A stretch of 64,000 nucleotides of DNA from Promicromonospora sp. Populi (GTDB taxonomy: Bacteria > Actinomycetota > Actinomycetes > Actinomycetales > Cellulomonadaceae), in the NCBI RefSeq assembly GCF_041081105.1, contig NZ_CP163528.1:2418001-2482000 (forward strand), given 5' to 3'. A program made the position numbers and the translations under genes. Below the pieces are notes generated by a model that was not told the DNA's origin, did no database searches, and saw only the letters and a program-made list of their open reading frames with translations. This document shows, piece after piece, positions 1 to 8,054 of the stretch. Every line of letters starts with the position of its first letter. The first letter of the stretch is position 1.

Positions 1-590
1 TTCACGAGGGAGGCCCGGTTGTGCGCGACGAGCTCGTAGAACGCGTCCAGCGGTGCGATCGAGGAGATGTTGCCGGCGCCCAGCACGAGCCCGACGCCGC
101 CGTACTCGCCCACCTTGCCGGCGCCCAGGCCCGCTTCGCTGCGCACCTGCTGCTCGGGCACACCCGGCGGCATCCAGACCTCGGCCCGGATGCCGTTGAA
201 CAGCACCCACTCCTTGGCGGTGCGCGGCAGCACCCGCACCGCCACCCGGTTGCCCGGCGCGCTACCGACCTTGAGCCCGTCCAGCGGCGACCGGCCCGCG
301 GCGAGCGCCTCGTAGGAGCGCGCGTAGATCGCGGCGCTCTCGAGCGCGCCGTACGGGCCGGTCATCCACTCCTCGCCCAGGTACGGCGCGGACGGCGCGA
401 TGTTCTTGGCCTTGGCGGCGCCCGCCGTCCACTCGTAGGCGACCTCGGCGATCGACGCGTGGACCCGGCGGAACAGCGCCCCCCGGTCCGCGACGGGTAA
501 CTGGGCCCAGCGCTCCGCGCCGACCTTGAGCTCGGCGACCGCCTGGTCGAGCTCGCGCTCCGTCGCGGCTTGCGTGTCCGTCACACTCAT
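1..590 (-). CDS. Aldehyde dehydrogenase family protein, N-terminal part (3' end beyond window)
   Basis: The reading frame starts at ATG 588-590 on the minus strand, behind a clear AAGGAG ribosome binding site, and runs off the left edge after 196 codons. The protein begins MSVTDTQAATERELDQAV and contains the stretch VLGAGNISSIAPLDAFYELV, which resembles the Rossmann/NAD-binding entry of a divergent actinobacterial aldehyde dehydrogenase family that oxidises aldehydes with NAD(P)+. The catalytic Cys and Glu lie beyond the window, so activity cannot be judged. It is divergent from the PucR-type regulator gene at 838, which may control it. Family assignment is from recalled similarity. Confidence 0.7.
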   Translation of the reverse strand, partial: MSVTDTQAATERELDQAVAELKVGAERWAQLPVADRGALFRRVHASIAEVAYEWTAGAAKAKNIAPSAPYLGEEWMTGPYGALESAAIYARSYEALAAGRSPLDGLKVGSAPGNRVAVRVLPRTAKEWVLFNGIRAEVWMPPGVPEQQVRSEAGLGAGKVGEYGGVGLVLGAGNISSIAPLDAFYELVAHNRASLV

Positions 591-602
591 CAGCTGTCTC
601 CT

Positions 603-647
603 TCGACGGCATCTCGACCGCATCTTCGACCGCATCTCGACCGCATC
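603..647. repeat. 11-bp tandem repeat, 4 copies
   Basis: Four copies of TCGACCGCATC (the first reads TCGACGGCATC) lie immediately upstream of the aldehyde dehydrogenase start, with one extra T between copies 2 and 3. It lies in the untranslated leader/promoter zone of that gene. Confidence 0.8.
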
Positions 648-680
648 ACATCCGACCGTGCGGGCCAATCCCGCGCGGAT

Positions 681-720
681 CCGCGCTGACCGGCGCTGAC
701 CCGCGCTGACCCGCGCTGCA
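681..720. repeat. 10-bp tandem repeat, 4 copies
   Basis: Four adjacent copies of CCGCGCTGAC with single changes, in the intergenic region between the divergent aldehyde dehydrogenase and PucR genes (591-837). Apart from this and the 11-bp array I see no gene in that interval. Confidence 0.8.
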
Positions 721-824
721 ATAGCCTAGGGGTCCGGGGCGGCCAGGGCGAGACCCAGTACCAGCCGGTTCGCTGCGGCTCGTTTTACATCTCAGCCCTC
801 GATGCACACCGCGCCCACCGCGGT

Positions 825-830
825 TAGGCT
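825..830 (+). promoter_or_regulatory. Leaderless -10 box (TAGGCT) for the PucR gene
   Basis: TAGGCT sits exactly 7 bases before ATG 838 and no Shine-Dalgarno sequence is present, so transcription probably starts at the start codon. The same spacing recurs at many genes in this window. Confidence 0.6.
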
Positions 831-837
831 GCCTGGC

Positions 838-2069
838 ATGTCGGACATCGCCGTGACCGGTCGCCACGACCTCCGCGATGCACTGGACCTGCTGAGCACG
901 CAGGTCACCGACAGCATCCTGCACGCCGAGCCGATCCAGGGCGCGGCCCGCTTCCCCGTCGACGCCGTCCAGCCCCTGGTCCGCGCCAACATGGCGGAGA
1001 TCCTCGCCGCGCTCGCCGGTGAGACGTCGTCGCTCGCCCCGGCCCGGGAGGCCGGCTCACCGCGGCCGAGGGCATCGCGCCGGACCTGTTGCAGCACGCG
1101 TTCCGCCTGGCCGGCCTGCGCATCTGGGAGGAGCTCGCCCGGCGGCTGCGCTCCCGGCAGGACACCTCAGCCCTGCTGCGGGCCTCGTCGCGCGTCTGGT
1201 TCGCTATCGACCGCTCCTCCAACGTCGCGGTGCGGAAACACCTGGAAGCCCACCTGGAAGCCGACGCCGACCTGGGCGAGGACATGGCCCGCACCGAGCT
1301 CCTGCGCGGAGTCCTCACCGGGGCGGTGCACGATCTCGAGACTGCGCGGCGAGCCCTCGGCCTGCCGAAGGACGCGATGCTGGTGGTCGCGGTGACGGCG
1401 CCCGGCGGGGCGAGCGGTCTCGGTGGGGCCGGCGGTATCGGTGGGGCCAGCGGTCTCGGTGGAGCCGGCGGTATCGGTGGAGCCGGGGGTCTCGGTGGGG
1501 CGACGGCGTCCGGCGTCGGTCCAGGCCAGGTGACTACCCGCCGGCTGACCCACGAGGGCGATCGCCTGATCCTCGTGGCCGCCCCCACGTCACAGGACGC
1601 CCGCGGCACCCTGGCCGAGCTCGCCGCGCACGCCCGGACCGGCGCGAGCCTGCCGTTCACGAGCCTCGTTGATGCGCCCGCGGCGCTTGCCCAGGCACGC
1701 ACGGCCGTGCGCTCCCTGCCCCTGGGCCGCGCCGGGCTGTCCCGCTACGGCGACCGCCCGCTCGACGCCCTGCTGGTGGCCGACCACGAACGCGCACTGG
1801 AGCTGGCGACCGCCGTCCTCGGTGGACTGAAGGACCGCGACCCGCGGGACGAGGAGCTGCTGCTCGGCACCATCGAGGCGTGGTTCGAGCACGGCGGGTC
1901 CGGCACCAGGGCCGCCGTCGCGCTGCACTGCCACCGGAACACGGTGCTGAACCGGCTGGCGCGCATCGCGGACCTGACCGGCCGGGACGTCAACGACCCG
2001 CGCGCAGCGGCGGAGCTGTACGCGGCAGTGCGTGCTCGCCGGCTCCATCACAGCCCGGCCGACTCCTGA
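838..2069 (+). pseudogene. PucR-family transcriptional regulator, frameshifted
   Basis: The N-terminal part starts at ATG 838 (MSDIAVTGRHDLRDALDLLS) and reads in one frame to about 1050. The rest ([20 protein letters not shown] onward) continues in another frame to the stop at 2069. The second frame has a stop at 1020-1022, so the shift must fall between 1023 and about 1089; a single missing base would join the halves. The C-terminus is the PucR-type helix-turn-helix ([20 protein letters not shown]). A glycine-rich insert encoded by 18-bp repeats interrupts the middle domain. The full-length regulator probably sensed a metabolite and controlled the divergent aldehyde dehydrogenase or the acyl-CoA dehydrogenase downstream. 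The shift may be a true mutation or a sequence error; the intact codon pattern on both sides suggests either a recent event or an error. Confidence 0.7.
1416..1505 (+). repeat. 18-bp coding tandem repeat, 5 copies
   Basis: Five consecutive 18-bp units, alternating GGTCTCGGTGGGGCCGGC and GGTATCGGTGGGGCCAGC with point changes, encode a Gly-rich linker ([12 protein letters not shown]) inside the PucR protein. The length is a multiple of three, so copy-number change would not shift the frame. Confidence 0.9.
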
Positions 2070-2141
2070 GATCGGGAAAACAAACTCCCGTTACTCCTGA
2101 AACGAGCCGGTAATATCACCCATGGAATCACCCTCCGGCGT

Positions 2142-2166
2142 TAGCCTCTGGAGGTGACTCACCTCC
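2142..2166 (+). promoter_or_regulatory. Leaderless -10 box plus 17-bp palindrome over the start codon
   Basis: TAGCCT at 2142-2147 lies 6 bases before GTG 2154, the usual leaderless arrangement here. A perfect inverted repeat, GGAGGTGA-C-TCACCTCC (2150-2166), spans the start codon and initial transcribed region. It could be an operator. Alternatively, if transcription starts further upstream, it would pair GGAGG with CCTCC and hide the ribosome site. Confidence 0.5.
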
Positions 2167-3347
2167 TGTCTGCCTCGCTGCTCGCCGGCCTGCGCGAGCG
2201 CGCTGCCGACTACGACCGTGACAACGCCTTCTTCGCCGAGGACCTGGCCGACCTGCAGGCCGCCGGTTATCTCGGCGCGATGGTCCCCACGGCCCTCGGC
2301 GGCGGGGGGCGAACGTTGCGCGAGACCGCCCGTGACCAGGCCCGGTTGTCCGCCCACGCACCCGCGACGGCGCTGGCGATCAACATGCACCACGTGTGGG
2401 TCGGGGTGGGCCGCTACCTGCACGAACGCGGCGACTCGTCCCTCGACTGGCTGCTGTCCGAGGCGGCGTCGGGCGAGGTGTTCGGCTTCGGCTACTCGGA
2501 GCCCGGCAACGACCTGGTGCTGCTCGGCTCGCGCACGGAGGCGCGGCCCGACGGCGCGGGCGGGTACACGTTCCACGGCCGCAAGATCTTCACGTCCAAC
2601 TCCCCTGCCTGGACGCGGCTGGGTGTGCTCGGGCTCGAGACGTCGGGCGGCGGCGGCCGGAACGGACGGGCCGGCCGGAACGGCAGCGAGCCGCGGCTGG
2701 TGCACGCCTTCGTCAAGCGGGACGGCGGCGGGTTCGAGATCCTCGACGACTGGGACACGATCGGCATGCGCGCCTCCCAGTCGCGCACCACGATGCTCGA
2801 CGGCGCCCACGCGCCCGCGGACCGGGTGCTGCGCCTGCTGCCGCCCGGCCCCTCGCTGGACCCGTACGTCGTGGGCATCTTCACGTCGTTCGAGGTGCTG
2901 GTGGCCGCGGTGTACGCGGGGATCGGCGACCGCGCGCTGGAGCTGGCGGTCGAGGCCGCGCAGAAGCGCACGTCGATGAAGACCGGCAAGGTCTACGCAC
3001 AGGACGCGGACGTGCGCCGCCGCATCGCGGACATGGCGCTGGCGCAGGACAGCGTGTGGCTCCAGATCGACGCCCTCACCCGGGAGCTCGACGAGGCGGC
3101 GTCGGACCCCGCGCTGGATCGTGGCGCCGGCTGGTTCCGGGCCACCGCCGGGCTCAAGGTGCGCGTCACCGACACGGCGCGGGAGGTCGTGGACCAGGCG
3201 ATCCGGGTGTCGGGCGGATCTACCTACTTCAACGGGTCCGAGCTCGGCCGCCTCTACCGCGACGTGCTCGCGGGCACGTTCCACCCGTCCAGCGACGACT
3301 CGGCCCACGCGACGATCGCCCAGTCCCTCCTGGGCCCGCTCGACTGA
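2154..3347 (+). CDS. Acyl-CoA dehydrogenase family flavoprotein
   Basis: The 397-residue protein has the length and plan of acyl-CoA dehydrogenases: an N-terminal helical domain, the middle beta domain around GEVFGFGYSEPGNDLVLLGS and YTFHGRKIFTSNSP, and a C-terminal helical bundle with VSGGSTYFNGSELGRLYRDV. Family members oxidise acyl-CoA thioesters using FAD, or act as flavin-dependent monooxygenases of the DszC/SfnC type; the sequence alone does not tell which. GTG 2154 is chosen because a TAGCCT -10 box lies 6 bases upstream; no other in-frame start has a good ribosome site. It is followed by a strong hairpin shared with convergent metB. Confidence 0.75.
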   Translation: MTHLLSASLLAGLRERAADYDRDNAFFAEDLADLQAAGYLGAMVPTALGGGGRTLRETARDQARLSAHAPATALAINMHHVWVGVGRYLHERGDSSLDWLLSEAASGEVFGFGYSEPGNDLVLLGSRTEARPDGAGGYTFHGRKIFTSNSPAWTRLGVLGLETSGGGGRNGRAGRNGSEPRLVHAFVKRDGGGFEILDDWDTIGMRASQSRTTMLDGAHAPADRVLRLLPPGPSLDPYVVGIFTSFEVLVAAVYAGIGDRALELAVEAAQKRTSMKTGKVYAQDADVRRRIADMALAQDSVWLQIDALTRELDEAASDPALDRGAGWFRATAGLKVRVTDTAREVVDQAIRVSGGSTYFNGSELGRLYRDVLAGTFHPSSDDSAHATIAQSLLGPLD

Positions 3348-3360
3348 CCCCTCGTGGCTG

Positions 3361-3413
3361 TGGGTGCGATCGTTGCGCCTAGACCGGACGCGAAGTCGCA
3401 ACGGTCGCGCCCA
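3361..3413. terminator. Bidirectional hairpin between acyl-CoA dehydrogenase and metB
   Basis: Arms TGGGTGCGATCGTTGCG (3361-3377) and CGCAACGGTCGCGCCCA (3397-3413) pair over 17 positions with two G-U pairs and a 19-base loop. It lies between two convergent genes and lacks a T-tract, as is common in actinobacteria. Confidence 0.6.
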
Positions 3414-3429
3414 TAACCAGGTGCGATGT

Positions 3430-4728
3430 TCAGGCGCGGAGGGCCTGGTCCAGGTCAGCCCAGAGGTCCTCGACGTCCTCGATGCCGACCGAGAGGCGCA
3501 GCAGGTCCTCGGGCACGGTCCGCGCCTCGGTGCCCCAGCGGCGGCGGCGCTCCAGCATCGACTCGACCCCGCCGAGCGACGTAGCGGGGAGCCACAGGCG
3601 CACGGCGTCGACGACGGCGTCGGCGCGCTCGGCGGCGTCGGCCCCTGACCCGGCCGAACCGGCCGAACCGGCCGAACCAGCCGACCCAGCACCAACCCGC
3701 GCCTTCGGCCGGACGCCGATGATCGCCCCGAACCCGGTCATCTGCGCCTTCGCCCGCTCGTGGCCGGGGTCGCCGGGCAGCGAGGGGTGCCGCACCTCGG
3801 CGACCTCGGGGTGGTCCACGAGGCGGCGGGCGAGCTCGGCCGCGTTCGCCTGGGCGCGCTCGAAGCGCAGCGCCAGGGTGCGCAGGCCGCGCAGCGCGAG
3901 CCAGACCTCGAACGGGCCGGCGATCGCGCCGTGCAGGGTGCGGTGCTCACGCAGCGTTGCGGCCAACCCGGCGTCACGCGTCACGAGAGCGCCCAGAACG
4001 ACGTCGGAGTGGCCCGCCAGGTACTTCGTCACCGAGTGCAGCACGATGTCGGCGCCGTGCTCCAGCGGCCGCTGGCCCAGCGGGGTGGCGAACGTGTTGT
4101 CGACCACCGAGCGCACCCCGGCGGCCCGGGCGGCGCCCAGGACGGCGGGCAGGTCCGCGACCTCCAGCATGGGGTTGGTGGGCGACTCGACCAGCAGCAG
4201 GTCGGCGCCGTCGAGCGCCGCGACCACCGCGTCCGTGTCCGCGATGTCGACGTGCCGCAGGGTCACGCCGTGCCGCTCGGACACCTGCCGGGCCAGCACC
4301 ATGCCCGCCTGGTAGGCGTGCAGCGGCAGTACGAGCGTGCCGCCGTCGGGCACCAGGGAGAAGACGGCGGCGAGCGCCGCCATGCCCGAGCCGAAGACGA
4401 TGCCCTCCCCGTTGGCCCGGCCGTTGGCCGCGCCGTCGACCCCGCCGTCGACCCCGCCGTTGATCCCGCCGGTGGCCCCGCCAGCGGCGCCTCCGGCGCC
4501 GGACTCCAGCGCGACGAGTGCCTCCTCGAACGGGTGCCAGGCGTCGTTGTCGCCGCGCGCGTAGGACAGCTCCTTGGGAGTGACCTCGCCCCGCGACACG
4601 TACGTCGAGTTCAGCGGGAGCGAAGGGTTCACGTGCCCGCCCTGCGCGCGGTCGGGGCGCCCGGCAGTGACGACGACGGTGGCGGGCGCGGGTCCGGTCG
4701 GCGCGCGGTGCTCAGGGGTGGTGCTCAT
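3430..4728 (-). CDS. metB: Cystathionine gamma-synthase / trans-sulfuration PLP enzyme
   Basis: This is a pyridoxal-phosphate enzyme of the Cys/Met metabolism family. It would join an activated homoserine ester with cysteine to make cystathionine in methionine synthesis. The PLP lysine lies in SVTKYLAGHSD (about Lys235); VESPTNPMLEV and DNTFATP are further family motifs. Two low-complexity inserts are unusual: a Gly/Asn-rich run at about residues 78-108 and a GSA repeat at about 347-364. Both interrupt otherwise conserved segments. ATG 4728 is preceded by TATTCT at 7 bases, a leaderless promoter. Cystathionine gamma-lyase or O-acetylhomoserine sulfhydrylase activity cannot be excluded from sequence. 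Confidence 0.8.
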   Translation of the reverse strand: MSTTPEHRAPTGPAPATVVVTAGRPDRAQGGHVNPSLPLNSTYVSRGEVTPKELSYARGDNDAWHPFEEALVALESGAGGAAGGATGGINGGVDGGVDGAANGRANGEGIVFGSGMAALAAVFSLVPDGGTLVLPLHAYQAGMVLARQVSERHGVTLRHVDIADTDAVVAALDGADLLLVESPTNPMLEVADLPAVLGAARAAGVRSVVDNTFATPLGQRPLEHGADIVLHSVTKYLAGHSDVVLGALVTRDAGLAATLREHRTLHGAIAGPFEVWLALRGLRTLALRFERAQANAAELARRLVDHPEVAEVRHPSLPGDPGHERAKAQMTGFGAIIGVRPKARVGAGSAGSAGSAGSAGSGADAAERADAVVDAVRLWLPATSLGGVESMLERRRRWGTEARTVPEDLLRLSVGIEDVEDLWADLDQALRA

Positions 4729-4735
4729 GACGGCG

Positions 4736-4741
4736 AGAATA
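4736..4741 (-). promoter_or_regulatory. Leaderless -10 box (TATTCT) for metB
   Basis: On the minus strand TATTCT ends 7 bases before ATG 4728 and no ribosome site is seen. Confidence 0.55.
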
Positions 4742-4764
4742 CGTCCGTGCGAGCGCCGGGTGGC

Positions 4765-6153
4765 TCACGCGTCTGGCACCCGGGACGCCGGCTCCTCCTG
4801 CCTGACTCGCCGGATCACCAGCGACATGAGCGCGGCCCCGGCGCACAGGGCGCCCGCGCCGTACCAGACGGCGTCGTACGAGCCGGTCATGTCGCGGACC
4901 AGGCCGCCCGCGAACGCCACGATCCCCGCGCCGACCTGGTGCGCGGCGAGCACCCAGCCGAACACGATCGGTGCGTCCTCGCCGTAGAACTCGCGGCACA
5001 GGGCGAGCGTGGGCGGCACGGTCGCCACCCAGTCCAGCCCGTAGAAGACGATGAAGAAGATCATCGGCATCTCGACGAACGGGGCCATGAGCGACGGCAG
5101 GAACAGCAGCGATACGCCGCGCAGCGTGTAGTAGACCCCCAGCAGCACGCGGGGCGAGTAGCGGTCGGTGAGCCAGCCCGACCCGATGGTGCCGATCACG
5201 TCCACGACCCCGATCACGGCGAGCAGGCTCGCGGCGACGGTGATCGGCATGCCGTGGTCGTGGGCGCCGGGCACGAAATGGGTGCGGACCAACCCGTTCG
5301 TCGTCGCCCCGCAGATGGCGAACGCCCCGGCCAGGAGCCAGAACGGGCCGGTGCGGGCGGCGTCGAACAGGGCGGTGACCGCGCGCCGGGCCGCGCCGCG
5401 GGCCGGCGCGGGCTTGGGCGCGTACTCGCCGCCGTAGGGCGCGAGCCCCAGGTCCGCCGGGTGGTCGCGCAGCAGGAAGAGCACGAGCGGGATCGCCACG
5501 AGAGCGGCGATGGCCACGGTGACCGACGCCGGCCGCCAACCCTGGTTCTCGACGATCCACGCGAGCAGCGGCAGGAACACCAGCTGGCCCGACGCCGTCG
5601 CCGCCGTCAGCACACCGCTGACCAGGCCGCGCCTGGCCACGAACCAGCGGCCGGTCACGGTGGCGGTGAACGCCAGCGCCATGCTGCCGCTGCCCACCCC
5701 GACCATGAGCCCCCAGCCGAGCACGAACTGCCACGGCTCGGACATCCACACGGTCGACAGGGCGCCGGCCGTGATGACGACCAGCGCGATGCTGACCACG
5801 GGCCGCATGCCGAACCGGTCCATGAGCGCGGCGGCGAAGGGCGCCGTCAGCCCGTACAGGACCACCTGCAGGCCGATGCCGAAGCCGATGGTCGCGCGCG
5901 ACCAGCCGAGCTCCGCGTTCAGCGGGTCCACGAACAGGCCGGGAGCGGCGGTGAACGCGGCGGCGCACATGACGGTCACGAAGCTGACCAGGGCCACCCA
6001 CCAGGCGGGGTGGATGCGCGGAGTGGGGCGGCTGGGCTGGCCTTGTGCCGGCCCCTGCGGCTCGTTCTGGCCCGCGGGCACCGGGAGGTCTGTCTGGGTC
6101 ACGACCTCAGCATGCGGCGCCGCTGCCGTCGGAACCAGTGGCCCGAAGGACAC
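4765..6153 (-). CDS. MFS transporter
   Basis: About 445-462 residues with twelve predicted hydrophobic segments, beginning with WWVALVSFVTVMCAAAFTAA. RFGMRPVVSIAL and TDRYSPRVLLGV fit the cytoplasmic loop-2 and loop-8 motifs of the major facilitator superfamily. The pattern is closest to monocarboxylate/oxalate-formate-type MFS carriers; the substrate is unknown. The start is uncertain: GTG 6153 gives the longest form, while GTG 6102 (MTQTDLPVPAGQ) is equally plausible because the first 17 residues have no conserved character. It is divergent from the GlxA-type regulator at 6186, which is the natural candidate to control it. Confidence 0.75.
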   Translation of the reverse strand: MSFGPLVPTAAAPHAEVVTQTDLPVPAGQNEPQGPAQGQPSRPTPRIHPAWWVALVSFVTVMCAAAFTAAPGLFVDPLNAELGWSRATIGFGIGLQVVLYGLTAPFAAALMDRFGMRPVVSIALVVITAGALSTVWMSEPWQFVLGWGLMVGVGSGSMALAFTATVTGRWFVARRGLVSGVLTAATASGQLVFLPLLAWIVENQGWRPASVTVAIAALVAIPLVLFLLRDHPADLGLAPYGGEYAPKPAPARGAARRAVTALFDAARTGPFWLLAGAFAICGATTNGLVRTHFVPGAHDHGMPITVAASLLAVIGVVDVIGTIGSGWLTDRYSPRVLLGVYYTLRGVSLLFLPSLMAPFVEMPMIFFIVFYGLDWVATVPPTLALCREFYGEDAPIVFGWVLAAHQVGAGIVAFAGGLVRDMTGSYDAVWYGAGALCAGAALMSLVIRRVRQEEPASRVPDA

Positions 6154-6173
6154 ACATCGCTAGGTTTGAGCCA

Positions 6174-6179
6174 TATGAT
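6174..6179 (+). promoter_or_regulatory. Leaderless -10 box (TATGAT) for the GlxA-type regulator
   Basis: TATGAT, one mismatch from TATAAT, ends 6 bases before ATG 6186. It lies in the 32-base gap to the divergent MFS gene, so the two promoters must overlap. Confidence 0.6.
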
Positions 6180-6185
6180 CGGGAC

Positions 6186-7238
6186 ATGGCTCCTCAGACC
6201 GTGCGCAAGACCGTGCACAGGCACCGCGTCGCCGTGCTGATCCGGCCGGGTTTCATCCCGTTCGAGCTCGGGATCCCGCACCGGATCTTCGGCATCGCGC
6301 GCGACACCGAGCACCAGCCCCTCTACGAGGTGGTGACCTGCACCCCCGGCGGCCCCGGCCTGGTGCGGTCGGACTCCGACGTCGCGGTCCAGGTGGAGCA
6401 CGGGCCCGAGGCTCTGGAGACCGCGGACACGGTGGTGGTACCGGCGTCGCACACGACCGGCCCGGACGGCGCCGACCCAGACAGCACAGCCCAGCAGCTG
6501 ACACCCGAGCTCGCCCAGGCGCTTGCCCGCATCCGGCCCGGCGCGCGCCTCATGTCGATCTGCACCGGCGCGTTCGTGCTCGCCTCCGCAGGGCTGCTCG
6601 ACGGTCGCCCCGCCACTACCCACTGGTCGGAGACCGAGCGGTTCCGGCAGCTCTATCCGCGCGTGCACCTCGACCCAGGTGTGCTTTACACCGACGACGG
6701 CGACGTGCTCACCTCCGCGGGCGTCGCCTCCGGGATCGACCTGTGCCTGCACGTGGTGCGGCGGGACCACGGCGCCGCCGTCGCGCAGGACGTCGCACGC
6801 CGCACCGTGGTGCCACCGCACCGCGACGGCGGCCAGGCGCAGTACATCAGGCTGCCGGTGACGGGCACCGAGCGGACCGGCGGCCTCGGGACAGACGGTG
6901 TTGGCCACCGCGGCACGGGCACCGCCGCCACCCGCGCCTGGGCGGGCGACCGGCTGGGCGAGGCGCTGACCCTGTCCGCGATGGCCCGGCACGCCGCGAT
7001 GTCGGTGCGGACGTTCACCCGCAGGTTCCGTGACGAGACCGGCGAGAGCCCCGGTCAGTGGCTCACCCGGCAGCGGGTCGAAGCCGCGCGGACGCTGCTG
7101 GAGGCGAGCGACCTACCGGTCGAGCAGATCGCGCGGAACTGCGGCTTCGGCACGGCGCAGTCCCTGCGGGCCCACGTGCAGTCGGCCCTGGGCGTGACGC
7201 CGTCGGCTTACCGCCGCACATTCCACCGCGCGGCGTGA
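6186..7238 (+). CDS. GlxA-family AraC-type transcriptional regulator
   Basis: The 350-residue protein has an N-terminal DJ-1/PfpI amidase-like domain (VAVLIRPGFIPFELGIPHRI; nucleophile-elbow region LMSICTGAFVLASAGLLDGR) and a C-terminal AraC helix-turn-helix pair (MARHAAMSVRTFTRRFRDET, then QIARNCGFGTAQSLRAHVQS). Such proteins sense small metabolites and bind DNA as dimers. The divergent MFS transporter is the likely target. ATG 6186 is chosen because of the TATGAT box at leaderless spacing. Confidence 0.85.
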   Translation: MAPQTVRKTVHRHRVAVLIRPGFIPFELGIPHRIFGIARDTEHQPLYEVVTCTPGGPGLVRSDSDVAVQVEHGPEALETADTVVVPASHTTGPDGADPDSTAQQLTPELAQALARIRPGARLMSICTGAFVLASAGLLDGRPATTHWSETERFRQLYPRVHLDPGVLYTDDGDVLTSAGVASGIDLCLHVVRRDHGAAVAQDVARRTVVPPHRDGGQAQYIRLPVTGTERTGGLGTDGVGHRGTGTAATRAWAGDRLGEALTLSAMARHAAMSVRTFTRRFRDETGESPGQWLTRQRVEAARTLLEASDLPVEQIARNCGFGTAQSLRAHVQSALGVTPSAYRRTFHRAA

Positions 7239-7296
7239 ACAAACCGGCGTCACCAAACCGAAGCCAGTTCGCCGACCACGCGGCCGACTGAGCGCC

Positions 7297-7302
7297 TAAA
7301 GT
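7297..7302 (+). promoter_or_regulatory. Leaderless -10 box (TAAAGT) for the lipoprotein gene
   Basis: TAAAGT ends 7 bases before ATG 7310, which supports this ATG over the in-frame GTG at 7301. Confidence 0.6.
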
Positions 7303-7309
7303 GAATGAC

Positions 7310-7996
7310 ATGGGACGCGCCGCACAGAAAGCCCTGACAGCCGCCACCGCCGCCGCGCTGCTGCTGGCCGGGTGCACCGCGGGCGGCGACCAGCCGGGGC
7401 CCGAGGACACGAGCCCCGCGCCGATCGTCTCCGTGCCGGCCGCCCCGTCGCCGTCGGCCACCGAAAGCTCCGAAAGCTCCGAAGACCCGGGTGACGACAC
7501 CCCCGAACCGGCCGTCACCGCTACCGAGGCCGCCCCGGGTCCGCCCTTCTCGGCGAACACCAGGCCCGACGTCGCGGAGCCCAGCGGCGAGGGCGAGACC
7601 TTCCTGTCCGTCACGAACGTCCGCGCGGCCACGCACGACGGCTACGACCGCGTTGTGTTCGACCTGGACGGCAGGGGCAGCGGCCAGCCCGGCTGGCGCG
7701 TCGAGTACGTGGACGAGGCGACCGACGACGGTTCGGGGCACGCCGTCGACGTCAGCGGCGACGCGATCCTGCGGGTGTCGCTGTCGGGCACGGCGACCCC
7801 GACGGACAGCGGCGTCGAGGGGTTCTCAGGCGATCGCATCGAGCCCGCGGACACGGAGTCGATCGACGAGATCGTGTACCGCTACTGGTTCGAGGGTTAT
7901 ACGACGGCGTTCCTCGGGGTGGACGACGGCGAGCAGCCGTTCCGCGCGTTCCTGCTGGAGGACCCCATGCGCGTAGTGGTGGACGTCCAGCACTGA
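7310..7996 (+). CDS. Secreted lipoprotein with AMIN-like domain
   Basis: A 228-residue protein with a signal peptide ending in the lipobox LLLAGC (Cys about residue 20), then a Pro/Ser/Glu-rich linker of about 70 residues. A beta-rich domain follows (THDGYDRVVFDLDGRGSGQP ... FRAFLLEDPMRVVVDVQH). That domain looks like the actinobacterial AMIN-like domain, which in relatives is thought to bind cell wall or surface polymers. The protein should be anchored outside the membrane. It is convergent with gpsA. Function is unknown beyond this. Confidence 0.75.
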   Translation: MGRAAQKALTAATAAALLLAGCTAGGDQPGPEDTSPAPIVSVPAAPSPSATESSESSEDPGDDTPEPAVTATEAAPGPPFSANTRPDVAEPSGEGETFLSVTNVRAATHDGYDRVVFDLDGRGSGQPGWRVEYVDEATDDGSGHAVDVSGDAILRVSLSGTATPTDSGVEGFSGDRIEPADTESIDEIVYRYWFEGYTTAFLGVDDGEQPFRAFLLEDPMRVVVDVQH

Positions 7997-8054
7997 CAGC
8001 GACATCCAGCCGTGGCGTTCAGCACTAGCCGCGTTCAGCACTGACCGCCCGGGC

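Noticed and set aside
3760..6240. 826-codon plus-strand open frame
   Set aside because: It is antisense to metB and the MFS gene; His/Gly/Arg/Asp-rich shadow composition with no domain. High GC makes such frames common.
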